In this document: positions 13,001-28,000 of the stretch, one piece after another
How positions within the stretch are numbered: position 1 is the stretch's first letter
How the letters are laid out: the number at the start of each line of letters is the position of its first letter
DNA from: Nymphalis io
Lineage: Eukaryota > Arthropoda > Insecta > Lepidoptera > Nymphalidae
NCBI RefSeq assembly: GCF_905147045.1
Contig: NC_065888.1
Coordinates: 3,911,001-3,975,000, forward strand
Length of the DNA stretch: 64,000 nt
Direction: 5' to 3'
The notes under the pieces: model-generated
The model's input: the letters and a program-made list of their open reading frames with translations, nothing else
The model's database searches: none
Told to the model about the DNA's origin: nothing
Made by a program: the position numbers and the translations under genes

Positions 13001-16000
13001 CTATCAAACAGCATATACCAAAATATTTTTAATAAAAAAATATCAAAATCGCACAATCCAGATAGAAAAACAAAAAAATACATTACAAATAGTTTTAACA
13101 GAACTGATAGTGAAAAATGAAATTAAAATCAACTTTTTACAACAAGACGCCATCAAAAACGTAACAAAACATAAAGTATGTTGGGTTTAAGGTTTTATTT
13201 CAGCGAGAGTCGTTGGGACCATTGCCCGCAACTTTGTCCACTTAGCTTTCCTTAAAGTCGACCCAACATAATGGAAAATCCTGTTATGTTTACTTGGGCA
13301 CGTAATGTTTTGTACTCATATGAGTATTGCTATAAAAATAAATAAAAATCGCCGCAACAATTGATACCCATAAATATGTAAACGATATAACTTACATTAC
13401 TTTATACTTACATGTATTCTTTTATTGGTCTGTCTTATCAAATATTGAATTAATAATAATTTTAGTGTAATTATTTTTATATCGTACTGTTAATCTATAT
13501 ATGGCCAGTTTTTTTTTTATTTTTGATGTATGTTGTCTATAAATGATCCTATTACCTAGGTTTGTATTACTTTTAAAGGTAGGGCGAAATCGATAGACAT
13601 TGTATTAAATATAAGTTAAAGATGTATTTATATGTTTAAAATGCATTAGTTACGTTGTAATGATGCTGAAAGCTCTTCAGTTCGCTTAATTTGCTAGAAG
13701 CGACGTAGAGTAACATTATATTTGAAATAACTTATATATATAGTTTAGCGACATTAATTACGTTAGTCTTCGTAATTACTACGAGCGTTCAATACAATTT
13801 ATGTTGATCTTTTGATTAATTATTTTTATATATTGAGAAATCTATTCTGTAATGTATTTCGAAGATGTTAATATACTCATATTTCTCTATAAACACGCCT
13901 ACTTTAAGAATGGCTGTAAAAAAACTTTGTCGTGATAAAACATGCATCTTACGTATTGTTTATACCACCTTTTACTATCAAACGAATGAGGTTTCACGAC
14001 AATTATAATATGAATACTGTTTATAAATATTCACTGTAAAAATGACACTTTTATTGACGACGAGTTAAATAAATTTGGTAATAAAAGCTAAATAAAATCT
14101 ATTTTCATTCCAATTTACTGATTTTACTTTAATCCATCAAGTTGTAATACCGAATAGGGAGATTATATTTATATTATGGTATTTGAGATATCAACGTGGG
14201 TTTTATGTGCAGCCTCAAAACGCACATGCGCCGAACATAATTTCTTATGTGGGAACGGCTTCTGCATACCCGGAGCCTGGTCTTGCGATAATACACCAGA
14301 TTGCCCAGACGGATCTGATGAACACAATTGTGGTAAGATACACTCGGATAGGCATGGCAGGCATGGAAGCGCATTTCATGACTGGCTTCGAGACTCTTCA
14401 AAATAACCTGCTTGGAATTATAATACCGCTGGGTATTATACTATTGGTCGGAATTATATCTTAAATGATCGCCTGTTTATATTGCATGGACAACACTGGG
14501 TTTCATTTTATTGGTGAAGAATCAAAGTATATTTTTTCAATTAAGGATTCAAAAGCAAATTTAAAGTCGTTTTTTTTTAAATTTAGAACATCAGCTTCAA
14601 AGTATTTTTTTAATATTGTTGCCAGAGAACGATTAATTATTAATGAGTTCAAAATATATTTTGGTCTCGTAATAAAAATTTAGTGAAGGGTGATGTAATT
14701 AATTTTTAATCCACCACAAATAGTAAAACGGAAGTCAAATTAAAATTGAGGGATCGTAAAACTCACTTTAGAGCCCTTAACATTTACTTCGCCCACTACG
14801 AAGTTTCTGAAATATTTTTCGGCGTAGAAAAAGTAAATGTTGAAATTTAATTAACGTTAAGTTTCTTTACGACTTCACAGACTCTTGATACGACGTCGAT
14901 AATTATAATTAAAATGTTATTACGTGAAATCTATGTTAGCTACACACAATGTAATAATAAACAATACGAATAAGGATTGTTTATTATTATTATTCACAAT
15001 ACGCAATCAAGTCGCGTTTACAAATACCGTAATACCGTCTCTAAAACATAACGCGTATTTCGTATTTATAGGTATGTATTCGTACGTGATCGCGGAATAA
15101 ACCTCAACCCTCGTACGTACTTAAATGGTTATTAGTCGATGCTTAGTAAACATTTGAGAGACTCAAACAAAAGCATCATTATCTTTGTATGAGGGCGATG
15201 GAGTTGTCGTAGGTATTTATTCAGTTTCTATATAAGTTGCATGGCTTGAATTGGCAGAAGTGGAGGCGTGTGGTCCTGAAGAGTTCACGTGCCGGGGCAA
15301 GCGAGGGGAATGCGTACCTCTCACGTGGATGTGTGACGACAATGTTGATTGCTCCGATGGGTCCGATGAGAAAGCATGCAGTAAGGGTATATTCATTCAT
15401 ATACTAACAAAATAACCATTTATTTTGCAAATATTAATTCACTTAAATAATCTCATTAACGCTTTAAATTGTGGAATGTTTGCATGATATAATTATGAAA
15501 ATTAATTTGAAGTTTCTAGATAATTGTTTAGGTTCGAATAACATTTTATAGATTAAACATTATGTCCCATAAAGATCAAAAAAGACGCTGAAAATGTTCG
15601 AAGCAAGTAATAACAAGTTGAACGTCCCTAAATTTAATTCAGGTACGTTCAACTTGCGACAGGGGTGTTAAACCCGCTTCCACCGCCATATTACATCGTT
15701 CGATCAGAGATGTTTACCTTTCTCGGCCGCAATGAATTTTCTTGCGGATAAAGTTACATATATTATCGACGATACATATATACCTAAAACATATAATGCT
15801 GTCAGAAGGAAGTGTTATTAATACCTAATTAAAAATCAGTATTGTATTGAAATTTCTCAATCCACCCACTCATCAGATATTCTACCGCAAAACAGCAATA
15901 CTTGATATTGTTGTGTTCCGGTTTGAAGGGTGAGTGAGCCAGTGTAATTACAGGCACAAGGGACATAAAATCTTAGTTCCCAAGGTTGGTGGCGCATTGG

Positions 16001-19000
16001 ATATGTAAGCGATGGTTGACATTTCTTACAATGCTAATGTCTAAGAGCGTTGGTGACCACTTACCATCAGGTGGCCCATATGCTCGTCCGCCTTCCTATT
16101 CTATAAAAAAAAAAAAAAAAAAAATAACATTTTATGATTTTTTTTTAGATGAGTCAATAAGTTCTTTCAAGTTAGTATCTACTTTTCGAAGTTAAATTTT
16201 GATGTTACATAAACATATGTGGCAATTATTGATAGCTGGAACTATTGCTTTTATTATATTTGATAATTTATTAAATCATTTAATTTTTGATAGCTCAGAA
16301 CACCGCATACTATAAATCATTTCATTTTTATAAATGTACGTAATATTTTTTAGTCTAGTACACATTTTAAAGTGGGTAAGTCTGAGAAACTTAGTAATTT
16401 TCTTAGCTTTCCTATGTCAAGTTTAAAATAATTATGCCGCTACTAAGTCGAATATGACTATAAAGATATTATAAATTGCTTCAGACAGCTTCAGTTTGTT
16501 TGCGAAAGGAATTTAATTAAACATTGCATAAAACGTGTACTATTAAAATAGTCCGGCAATTTTTCTAGAAACGAAAGAGGTTTAGGATTAATTAATTACT
16601 AAATGTCATTATTGTTCTTTAGGTATTAATATAACAGACATTAAGGTTACTCGGTGTGGTTGAAAACACTATTGCAGCAATTTTTTTGCGTTTTCTCATT
16701 ACACTGTTCTCAGTTAATTCTTATTTTTCCTTCATTACTTGGCCACTTAAAGCTTGTCTGAGGAATGTTTTAATAATGCTTGCACCATTTTACTCAGTAC
16801 CTACTCTCTTTTAATCATTTGTTTTGCAAAAGCATTATTTTTCATTGTTATATTTTTGGATGTTTTACTAATTCTTAGAAATAATTTGAAATACTTGTAA
16901 TATTATAACGATATATGTTTTATGTAGATGAGACGTGCCGTTCCGATGAATTTACATGTGGAAATGGCAAATGCATACAGCATCGGTGGGTCTGTGATGG
17001 TGATGATGACTGCGGTGATGGTACCGATGAAGTCAAGTGTCCAGCACCAACTTGCCAACCGCATAGTCACTTCTCGTGTGCCGACGGACACTGTGTCACT
17101 GCAAGATGGAGATGCGATGGAGACATAGACTGCCCCGATGGAAGTGATGAAATGGTATGTACTTAAATAAACACATAAGTATTCGGTAGTTAAATATAGT
17201 GAGTAATCATTGAAACAGCATGCAAATGTCCCACTGGTGGACTAAAACCCCTTTCTATTTCTAGGTAAATTTAGAGACGATTCCATATATTTATAAATAC
17301 GTAAATAAACACTATAATTATTTAGTCACTTGGTATGTCACATATAAACTGCATCTTCGATTGATATATATTTTGTTCAGTATGATAGTTTATAACTATA
17401 AAACAGGCGTGAGCTATTATAATTTATGTTTTGTATAATAAGTGCTGATGATGTAAAATTCAAGCATTTTTACGACGAACAGTAATAAATCAAATGAAAA
17501 ACGTTGTAAAAACTGCGCATTATAATTTGATATACATTAAATTTTGTCGAAAAAACCACATCAGTAAAAAGATATTAGGAGTGCTGTAAGCACTGGGTAA
17601 GTCAGGGTACGAGCGGAGAGGTCGTTAACGCAATCTCGAGCCTATTGCTACACATTTTATTATTATATTATTTTTACGTTTATGTTACATAATATACGTC
17701 TATGTACATGAGGTATTAAACAATTACTGCAGCTAATACGAAGTCGATACCAGATGGATAGCAGAATATAGTTAGACAAGAAATTAAAACTAAAGTGCTC
17801 AAAGTAATTAATAATTTTATATGATTGTTAATTAACAAAAATGTAATTATTTTTATTATATTACGTTGTTTTTTAATCCTTTCTGTTTTTTTTTTTTTAA
17901 CAAATAGTATAATAATTTCGTAATGTAATTTTATGTAATTAATATTTATTATTATAAATAATGTCACGTCTATTTTTTTTCTTTAATTTTATTGAATCGT
18001 GTTAACGTTGTAGGTATCTGAACGGATACAAATACGTATCATCAAAAGTTTCCGAAGTAACATTTAAAGTTTTTAAATAAATTTTCAACCAATTTATAAG
18101 TTACAAACTAGAAATGTCTTTTATAACTACTTACAAGTGGTTTTAACTACTTTTAAAGTTACATAATAATTACAGTTCATTGTAGAATATTGCCTATTTA
18201 TTAGATACACCTAGTTGCAAATTATGCATTTTCTAATGAAAAATAATAACGTAGACGTGTTTAAGAACCCGTTCGAAGCCTGTAGATAATTCTGACGTTG
18301 TTTACTGACTTTATTGAGCTAATGGGCAACGATTACTTGTAGTAGGTTGATTAAGTTTTGCAAATATATTTATAATGACAGGAATATAAAAATAAGCGTA
18401 TAGCATTTAGTTTCCAATTTCACAAATTCAATAAATCCTTCCTGGGTCGATGTATTCGTTTTTATAATAAAAAAATGGCTGATTACTTTAATTGCCAACT
18501 AAAACATTGAATTAAAAAGTAATTAAAATAAAAAAGGCATATTACTCAGTACAAGATTTTATGGATGATAAAAAGCATGGTTATTATCAGAGAGGACATA
18601 TAAATGTAATTTTATTTTATAATCAAACTGAATATGTTATTAAATAGAAAATAATATAGACTTCCTAGCCTGTTCTCGGAAGAAATTACATTTCAAACCG
18701 GTGATAGCTTTACATAATCTCGTAAAATTATTCAATAGTACCGACTGCCTCGTTGGTCTAGTCGCTAATGTAAGAAGATCTGGAGGTCCTAAGTTCAAAT
18801 CCCAGGTCGGGCAAATAAAAAGTTATTGAGTTTTTCTGTCGAAAATTCTCAGTAACAGCCCGGAGTCTGGAAGTTGGAAGTGTGTACACTCCCGTGCCTC
18901 GTAAAGCAAGTAAAGTCTATGGTCCTGCGACTGAACTCTTTCAGGTCGTTTCGGATTGCCGTCCTATCGGATTATGAGAGTTAGAGAACAGAGAGTGCAC

Positions 19001-22000
19001 CTGTGTTTGCACACTTGTGTACTATAATAAGTCCTACGCAGTTGGCTAATGTCTTTTGAGATTGGCCGCCGTGGCTGAAATCGGTCTGGAGGACAGTATA
19101 TATTGATAATTACATATGGTACATAATTGTTTTTATATGTGATTTCAGGGTTGCGCATCAACACCAAAAATTACATCACCGTGTATAGCCACAGAGTTCG
19201 AATGTCGCGATCGAATGACCTGCGTTCATAGAGCCTGGGTCTGCGATGGTGACCGCGACTGTCCGGACGGTGGTGATGAAGCTCCTGAAATATGCCGAGG
19301 AAATATTACCTGCAGACTTGATCAGTTCCAATGCAAGGACCACAGCTGTATTCCTGGCGCACTGTATTGCAATGGCGATAAAGATTGTCCCGACGGCAGT
19401 GATGAACTTAATTGCAGTGAGAACATTATAATTAATTATTTCTATTATTACGAACTAATGAACGAACTTTATGAACGAAAAGGTCTTGTAACAATTATTC
19501 CTGGCTTTCTCCTCTTGAGGAGATGGTTTAGAGGTTATTCCACCACGATACTTCAATTCGTGTTGGCGGATACAAATGTAGCGGAATTTCATCCGACATG
19601 TGCAGGTTTTCTCACCATGTTTTCCTTAACCGCCGAGCACGAGATGAATTTTAATCATTTATTAAACACGTGAAATCTCAAACACGTCACAAGCTCGCCT
19701 TTGAACTCGCATTTTTTGGTTAAGTTTCACGTGAAGCTTTATAATTATCGATAAACAATTTGAATATTATATAAATTAATACAAACATCATGAATATATT
19801 TATAGTAGCAAACGTAATTAAAAACATAATATACTACTTTTTAATTTTGAATAAAAACATTAAAATGTTTATAATTTAATTATAATGAATGTATATTGTT
19901 TTTCAGCACGACCGAAGCCAATTTGCGATAGACGCACAGAATTTGACTGTGGTGGTGGAATGTGCATACCGTTGTCGAAAGTGTGCGACAAACATACAGA
20001 TTGTCCGAATTTCGAGGACGAGCCAGCCGACCGATGCGGAGAAAACGAATGCGCTAAGAACAACGGAGGATGCACGCAGCGATGCGTTGATACTCCCGTC
20101 GGATACTACTGTGATTGCGAGAAAGGATATAAACTCACTGACAACAGAACTTGCGAAGGTAAATTTTGAATTCATCGTCTTTTATGAAACAAATTAATCG
20201 GTTTTTACCTTGAAGATAGACGCCTGAATGGTATATGATAGAATCTTTTCGAATTTTTATATTACACACTGACACTATTATATACCATGAATACGTTTTC
20301 AGAAACGTTTAATATAACAAAACGTATTATTTAATAAGTTAAAAACCTAATACCCGATTAGGAAAATGCATAAAACATAAATTTTCCACTTACATATGTG
20401 CATTAAAACAACTCATATGATAGAACCTTCTCATACGACCTACGATCTATCATATTGTTGTAGCCTGACTCATAATGCAAGCCGTATCCGCCATCTTGGA
20501 TTTTATTGACATCGAATAGTCTATGACACGCGAGACTCCAAACAATCATACGAAGCTCACACATTTGATATTATATCCCGCTTACATATACAACCTCTTT
20601 TCTGCGTACCATAATATCATCGTGACAATAAAAACACATAACCACTCACGCACAAACTACGCACGTGGATCATTTTTCTATACAAATCTATGTACAAAAA
20701 TTGTTCGTGGCGTCTCCCTGCATATATGTAGTTGGAGCTTTGTACCTGGTTAAATAACATTCAACTTTTGGTCCTTTTATATATTGGTAGCCTTTTTTGA
20801 ATTGGTTTAATTTACGCTACAAAATGAGATATTACCGACAATATAACAAACGATATAATTAGGTATGTTCGATTATATATGTATATTTCCTATCAATAAT
20901 TATTTATAGATTTTTATTATTTTATTGTGTAATTGATAGCAAAATATACGCAATTCGAAATGACCGTTTCCTTGATATCCACATAACGTACGATTAAAAT
21001 TAGTTATCTGTACAATAATGGTCGTAAATAACTTTATTAATCCTGACTTTTTATACGCATTACATATTTTAGCAGATTATTATTACTGTAATATTTTAAC
21101 GGTATTAAATGTAATCGATGTTAACAGCCTCATTTATTTATTTGTAAAAAAATATAAATATTTCTATCTATATAAAATGTATATGAATATATTTATAGTT
21201 GAATGTATTTCATTTAAGAAAAAGAGTACTGAGTTACTTGTTTACTGTTCTCGGTATGAATAACGAAGCGTTTTATATTCTATTAATGCATTTTAACGTG
21301 ACTTTTAAAAAACTGCTACTTTAATAAAGCTTATTTTCTTTCGATATAAAACAGAAGAATTATAACTTTTAAAATATACTGAATACTATTCACCGATAAA
21401 TACTGTCATAGATTCTAATTTAAATTTACTTTCCAGATGTGGACGAATGCTTAGATCCGGGAGCATGCTCGCAAATATGCATAAACGAAAAGGGTACATT
21501 CAAATGCGAATGCCTCGCTGGTTACGCAAGGGACCCTCGTGATAGAACTCGCTGCAAGGCGACCGAAGGCCATCCGTCTCTTCTGTTCGCAAGACGTTTC
21601 GACATCAGAAAGATTAGTCTTGATCACCACGAAATGGTAGCCATCGTGAACGACACGAAGTCAGCTACAGCCCTCGATTACGTTTTCAGAACAGGCATGA
21701 TATTCTGGAGTGATGTTACCGACGAAAAGATATATAAGTAAGTCAGAATATTTATTTAGGATTACCAACATGACATATCGTAATAATAAGAAATTAACAG
21801 TATACAAATTATGTCTAACGGTAGAAGTTGCCGTACTTATAAGTAAATAGTAGTCTTATATTAATAGGAAAACCAACGAACAAATACAATATACTGCTTA
21901 AGTACACAACAGATATTGTTACTGTCAAAATATTAACTATTCCTTACAATTTTTAATACGCAACTAACCACTAGAACGCATATGGTATATCTCTTGTTGT

Positions 22001-25000
22001 ATAGTGCAAAAAAAAAGTAAAGTAACAGCCTGTAAATGTCCCACTGCTGGGCTAAGGCCTCCTCTCCCTATTTGAGGAGAAGGTTTGGAGCTTATTCCAC
22101 CACGCTGCTCCAATGCGGGTTGGTGGAATACACATGTGGCAGAATTTCGATGAAATTAGACACATGCAGGTTTCCTCACGATGTTTTCCTTCACCGAAAA
22201 GCACGAGATGAATTATAAACAGAAATTAAGCACATGAAAATTCAGAGGTGCTTGCCCGGGTTTGAACCCACGTTCATCGGTTAAGATTCACGCGTTCTTA
22301 CCACTGGGCCATCTCGACTTATATATTATATAACTTGTATAGTGCGCTCATGGGAAATCACGGAACAATGTTAACTAGGTCGCGGCAATGAAAATTAATA
22401 TTTAGCGGTAGACTAACTGATAAGTGAGTGGTAGTTGCCCAGGAATCTTGAAAAACCTCTACCATTTAGATCATAGTAGCTCCCTTATATATATATATGT
22501 AACTCGTGAAAAAGAATTAAATTTTGCTGCATAAAGTTTGAATAACGATTTCTCAATCGAAATCGCTTACATATTTCCAAAGCAAATGACTTATTTTGAA
22601 ATTTAGTCAATACGCAAGATATTTGCCGTTAATCGATCGTTAATTGATTTTGTATAGAAATAGTTTAAAAAAGCCGAGATGGCCTAGTGGTAAGAACGCG
22701 TGAATCTTATCCGATGATCGTGGGTTCAAACCCGGGCAAGCACCACTGAATTTTCATGTGCTTAATTTGTGATTATAATTCATCTCGTGCTTTACGGTGA
22801 AGGAAAACATCGTGAGGAAACCTGCATGTGTCTAATTTCACTGAAGTTCTGCCACATGTGAATTCTACCAACCCGCATTGGAGCAGCGTGGTGGAATAAG
22901 CTCCAAACCTTCTCCTCAAAAAGAGGAGAGGAGGCCTTTAGCCCAGCAGTGGGACATACACAGGCTGTTACGGAGAAATAGTTTTAGCAAAGATTTAAAT
23001 AAATCCACTTAATTACACAGAAAATATATAACGTATAGCAAAAAATATAACATTGACAACTGCTTGATATAATTGTAGAGACATAGTTGTAACAATAAAA
23101 AAAAATTAAGTAATGTAGTTACTATTTATTTAAAAAAAGAATAACGATTACAGACAAAAATACTGCCTATTAAAGTGTATTAAAATAAATTTTCTTTAAA
23201 TTTAGGGCACCCATAGATGAAGGCAGTCAGCGAACAGTCGTCATAGGGGATCAGCTAATCACTTCAGACGGACTCGCAGTGGACTGGATCTACAATCATT
23301 TGTACTGGACAGACACAGGCAAAAATCATATAGAGCTATCTGACCTGCAGGGCAACATGAGGAAGGTGCTCATAATAGACAAGCTTGAAGAGCCGAGAGC
23401 GATAGCCCTTAACCCTCTTGACGGGTGAGTTTTTTTTTTTGGTAATTGGATATAGTATTGTTCTAGATATGAGTAGATATCAGATTAACAGGAAATGTTT
23501 ATAAAAAAGTTTACGAACGCGTGCACTTAGCTTGTACCGTAATTTATATATCAAAGTACTGCTACCGACTACGTCCTTGAGAGAAAAAATATCTGATAAT
23601 ATTTCTTTCTACTAAAACCTGATAATGATTGTTTAAAAATTTCCATAGAAAAAAAAAGGAATCAATCAATTGACACACTCAATGTACATTCATATTTTAA
23701 TACGGGTTTGTAAATAAATTAAAATGTTATAAATAAAAAAGAAAATCTTTCAGAAACGTGTCAGAAAGTAAAGTTAATGTTAATTCATGTCACACAATGT
23801 ACACGATAACATCTCGATGTATACAATATTTACAAATATTTTATTTAGATTCGCAATCAAATAACGATTATGTATTTATAAAATTTCAGCAGACAGATGT
23901 TACAAAATAATTATCGTTCAAAGTAATTTTTAATCGGCTTAAAAAAACTCATTAATAATAATATAAAAGTGTGTCTCGAATTTATAGATAAAAGATTAAA
24001 ACATTTCTGTAGTCAAAATTGTCGCATTAGATATTATTTTTCGAGACGATTCGGCATTTTTTTTTGTAGAAATCCATAGCACACCTTTCTAATATAAATA
24101 CTCATATCCGTAGAAATATACAAATGACTTATAAGAAACACCAAAAAATATATATTACAACTTTCGATTTTACTTATGAATTAGATTGAATTATTAATAC
24201 AGATTACGATTTTATTTAAGAGTATTATACAAATATTTTTGATGAAACAGATGTCGGATTAATCTATGATGTAATGTATATAATGTATGTAAAAAATCTA
24301 ACTTTGCCCTCAGATATTTGATCTGACCTCATCTGCCTTAGAACTGGATTCCAGAGCTAAGACCGCACGCTTATACTGCGCGACGCTTATACTCAATTAA
24401 TATAAACAAAATAAGTTTTGTGTCTTAAATACATTCGTTGACAAATTCACTTCCAAGTTTTTTTGCGATTTCTATAACAGTCAAGTATGTTTAAAATACT
24501 CAAAGCTACACCAAAAAAATATTATCGATTCCTTATATCCAGTTAAGCCATCCACGAGGCATTTAATAAAATATTTTTGTTACGTAATATTGTTTTTAAC
24601 AGTTGGATGTACTGGACCGATTGGGGTCAGGTTCCGAAAATCGAGCGCGCTGGTATGGACGGCTCCCATAGGCAAACCATTGTTGCGTACGACGTGAAAT
24701 GGCCCAATGGCCTCACTTTGGATCTTGTACGCAAACGCGTTTATTGGGTATGTATGAAATTTACCAAATATTTTTCAGCAAAAACACATATCACCAACAT
24801 TAAATTATATATTACTTATTTATTATATATTACCAACAAGAGTTCTAAGAAAAGTTTATAATATGACTAAATCGACGATAAAATATTCCGTTCAATACCA
24901 GGTTGATGCGAAGCTGAACACAATTTCTTCTTGTAACTTCGATGGATCTGCGCGCCGTGTGATCCTGTACTCCACGGATGTCCTCCGGCATCCCTTCTCG

Positions 25001-28000
25001 ATCACCACATTCGAAGATTGGGTATACTGGACCGATTGGGACAAGACCGCCGTGTACCGCGCTAACAAGTTCAATGGAAAAGATGTTGAAGCCATCACAT
25101 CCACTCATACGGTACGTTTGCGCAATTTTGAGGCCACAAATTGTAATTTAAAACGTACCTAATTACGAATAAACAACACCCAAGCAATAGACCAAATACT
25201 TAAAAACTTATTACCGTATTTTTTTTTTGTAGAACTATAAATATTTACCTATAACCTTTTAATACAGATTGCATCATTGTTGTAATAGTTAATATTTACA
25301 CCTTTTTTTTTCGTCTCGAAATCCTTGACGCGCGTTTAAATTTAGTTTCGTCATATAAATGCTCATCTTTTCTCATCCACTACAATAATAAATTATGAAA
25401 TAGCTTTAGAACAAGGAATGATAAAAAATGGCCATATAGTGTTGTTTTTTTTTTTTTGAGAGACCAAGGCCGATGTGCGGAACGTCGATTAACACTTTTT
25501 ACCGTATAATCTCGTCAAGCGTATGAATCATCCCGTTGTCGCATTTTTCTTGTTGATCACATTTTATATTTCCGTCAAGATATTCCTTTGATTAATTATA
25601 TTATCTAATCTTAAGTAAAATTGTAGTGTATTTATGCTAATCTTAATAATCTCACGAGTTTTTCGCAACATTTTTATACAAAAAAAAAAAAAATTATCTA
25701 CTAAATAGCTGCAAAATCCAATGGTGATCCACGTGTATCATCCCTACCGTCAACCCGATGGTGTCAACCACTGCGCTGCTGTCAACGGTCACTGTTCGCA
25801 TTTGTGCCTGCCGGCACCTCGGATAGGCGCCAATTCCCCGAAGGTGTCATGCGCCTGTCCCAACGGTCTACGACTCCTACCTGACAACCAGATGTGCGTC
25901 GAAGATAGTAAGTATTCATACATTTTTAATACCATTCAATGACGTCACAACGATGTAAATTGAAACTCAGCTTGAATTTATTTTAAAGAAACTATTTCTT
26001 GTTATTGACACGTGTTCGATATGACACGTAAAATACGTGTAAAAAAGAGCAAATATGTGATCAACTGTGCTTCCTGTTCGTAAGAACGATACTTAAACGA
26101 TGTATATTTACTATTGAACACGGTTTACTTGTGTTTATGCGAATTTTGAGACAAATATATATTTGCATCGCGCCAAATACCTTCAACCGAGCCGTAAAAC
26201 AAGTCTCCTTTGACTTGTTTGTGATTTCTTCGTGCGCAAACTTTTTATACAACTCAATTATGACTACGATACAAGATATTGTCATTTACATTTAAGATAC
26301 AAACTGAATGTAAATAACAACCAATGACCTATAAACACAAAAAATAATAATAAAAGTAATATTGATTAAAGTTTAATTCTTGCAATAATTATGCATCACA
26401 GCTTATCATTTAAGACTTATATGTAAGATAAAAACAAGCTTGATTTAAAAAGCGATTATGCGTAGTTAACAAAAACAAACAACACGTCGTAGTTTTCATT
26501 CATTCTTAGAAAAAATATCTAATATTAGTTTTAAAAGATATTTTTAATTGATTTATCGAACCATTAAACTAGAATTACGATATTATAAAACACGGAAAAC
26601 ACATTAACTATCTACAAGATTAAAATTAAACACTTGATATAAAATAAGTTTGAAAAAAGAACACTTGTTTTAAAGTAAAAGTAAATAAAGACTTTATATG
26701 ATAGAGGTTATATAAATTTAAACAAAAAACTTTATTTTTTTATAAGCAGCTAAAACTGAAACATGAATAAACATGGCGGCATGACAGCGTTATTTTATTT
26801 TTATACGTTTGTCAGCGTAGTGCGGCGTTACTCTTGGATTAATAATATAATATATGCATCCTATTTTTTAGAACTATTATTAAAAAAAAAAAAATTACTT
26901 TGCTGAAACCGCAATATGAAACGTCATAAAAAATGTTTTTTCTTCAATAAGAACTATTCGAAAAAGGATTATTTTTGTTAAATAAAAAATAATTATAAAT
27001 TAAGCAATGACTATAAGTCACACAGCGTGATTTTGAAGAAAAAACTGGCATTATTATTTTATATAATTAGATTATGAAAATGTAATAAAATAATCATGTT
27101 TTAGTTGTAAATTTGTAATTATACTGGTGGTAGGGCTTTGTGCAAGCTCGTCTGGGTAGGTACCACCCACTCATCAGATATTCTACCGCAAAACAGCAAT
27201 ACTTGATATTGTTGTATTCCGGTTTGAAGGGTGAGTGAGCCAGTGTAATTACAGGCACAAGGGACATAAAATCTTAGTTCCCAAGGTTGGTGGCGCATTG
27301 GCTATAAGCGATGGTTGACATTTCTTACAATGCCAATGTCTAAGGGCGTTTGGTGACCACTTACCATCAGGTGGCCCATTTGCTCGCCCACCTTCCTATT
27401 CTATATAAAAAAAAAGATGAAAAAGTAAAGTTAAATTTATTTAAATACCACGAAGACCCAGATGAATTATTTAATTAAATATTTAAGTAATGATTTGCGT
27501 CATTTTCAAACAAATTTTCTTTGTTTGAAATGACGCACCTTGATATTATTTAACTTGCTGAATAAATTCACAAAAGCAAAAATTAAAAAAAAAATTATAA
27601 TACCTAAATACCTATTTTTTTATATTTATAGCTTTGCACGTGCGAATTTTATTTATTTCGTATATTTGAAACATGAAAATATGGATTTGTAGTTTCCAAA
27701 AATATCGCGACCAAACAAATGTACACTTATACAGCAAACCAGGCTTTTTTAAATCGGTAAAAATATCCCTAAACAACGATACAGCATATCCTGATATAAT
27801 TAAGTGCCGACAGCTTATTCTAGGCGGAGGAGTAAAGATAAATAAACAACTGAGACCTTTAATTTACATCATTCGTCGTTATCGGTACCACTGGTGGTAG
27901 GGCTTTGTGCAAGCTTGTCTGGGTACCACCCACTTATCAGATATTCTACCGCAAAACAGCAGTACTTGATATTATTGTGTTCCGGTTTGAAGGGTGAGTG

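Larger units (their letters stand above)
15381..16927 (+). other. LpR intron 4
   Basis: Contains a 12-bp inverted repeat and a B element with a long poly-A. The rest is AT-rich and featureless. Confidence 0.8.
17155..19148 (+). other. LpR intron 5
   Basis: Holds a short SINE A relic (17215-17255) and a full SINE C copy just before exon 6. The rest is AT-rich with no recognised element. Confidence 0.8.
21738..23205 (+). other. LpR intron 8 with two facing SINEs
   Basis: Carries two SINE A copies in opposite orientation about 355 bp apart. The rest is AT-rich. Confidence 0.85.

Noticed and set aside
14176..14464. ORFs extending both sides of LpR exon 3
   Set aside because: Only 14213-14332 has LDLa sequence; the rest is intron with normal splice sites at both ends.
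22673..22745. tRNA gene call on the SINE A head
   Set aside because: It has A and B boxes but is followed by the SINE body, lacks a full cloverleaf acceptor stem, and recurs many times in the window.
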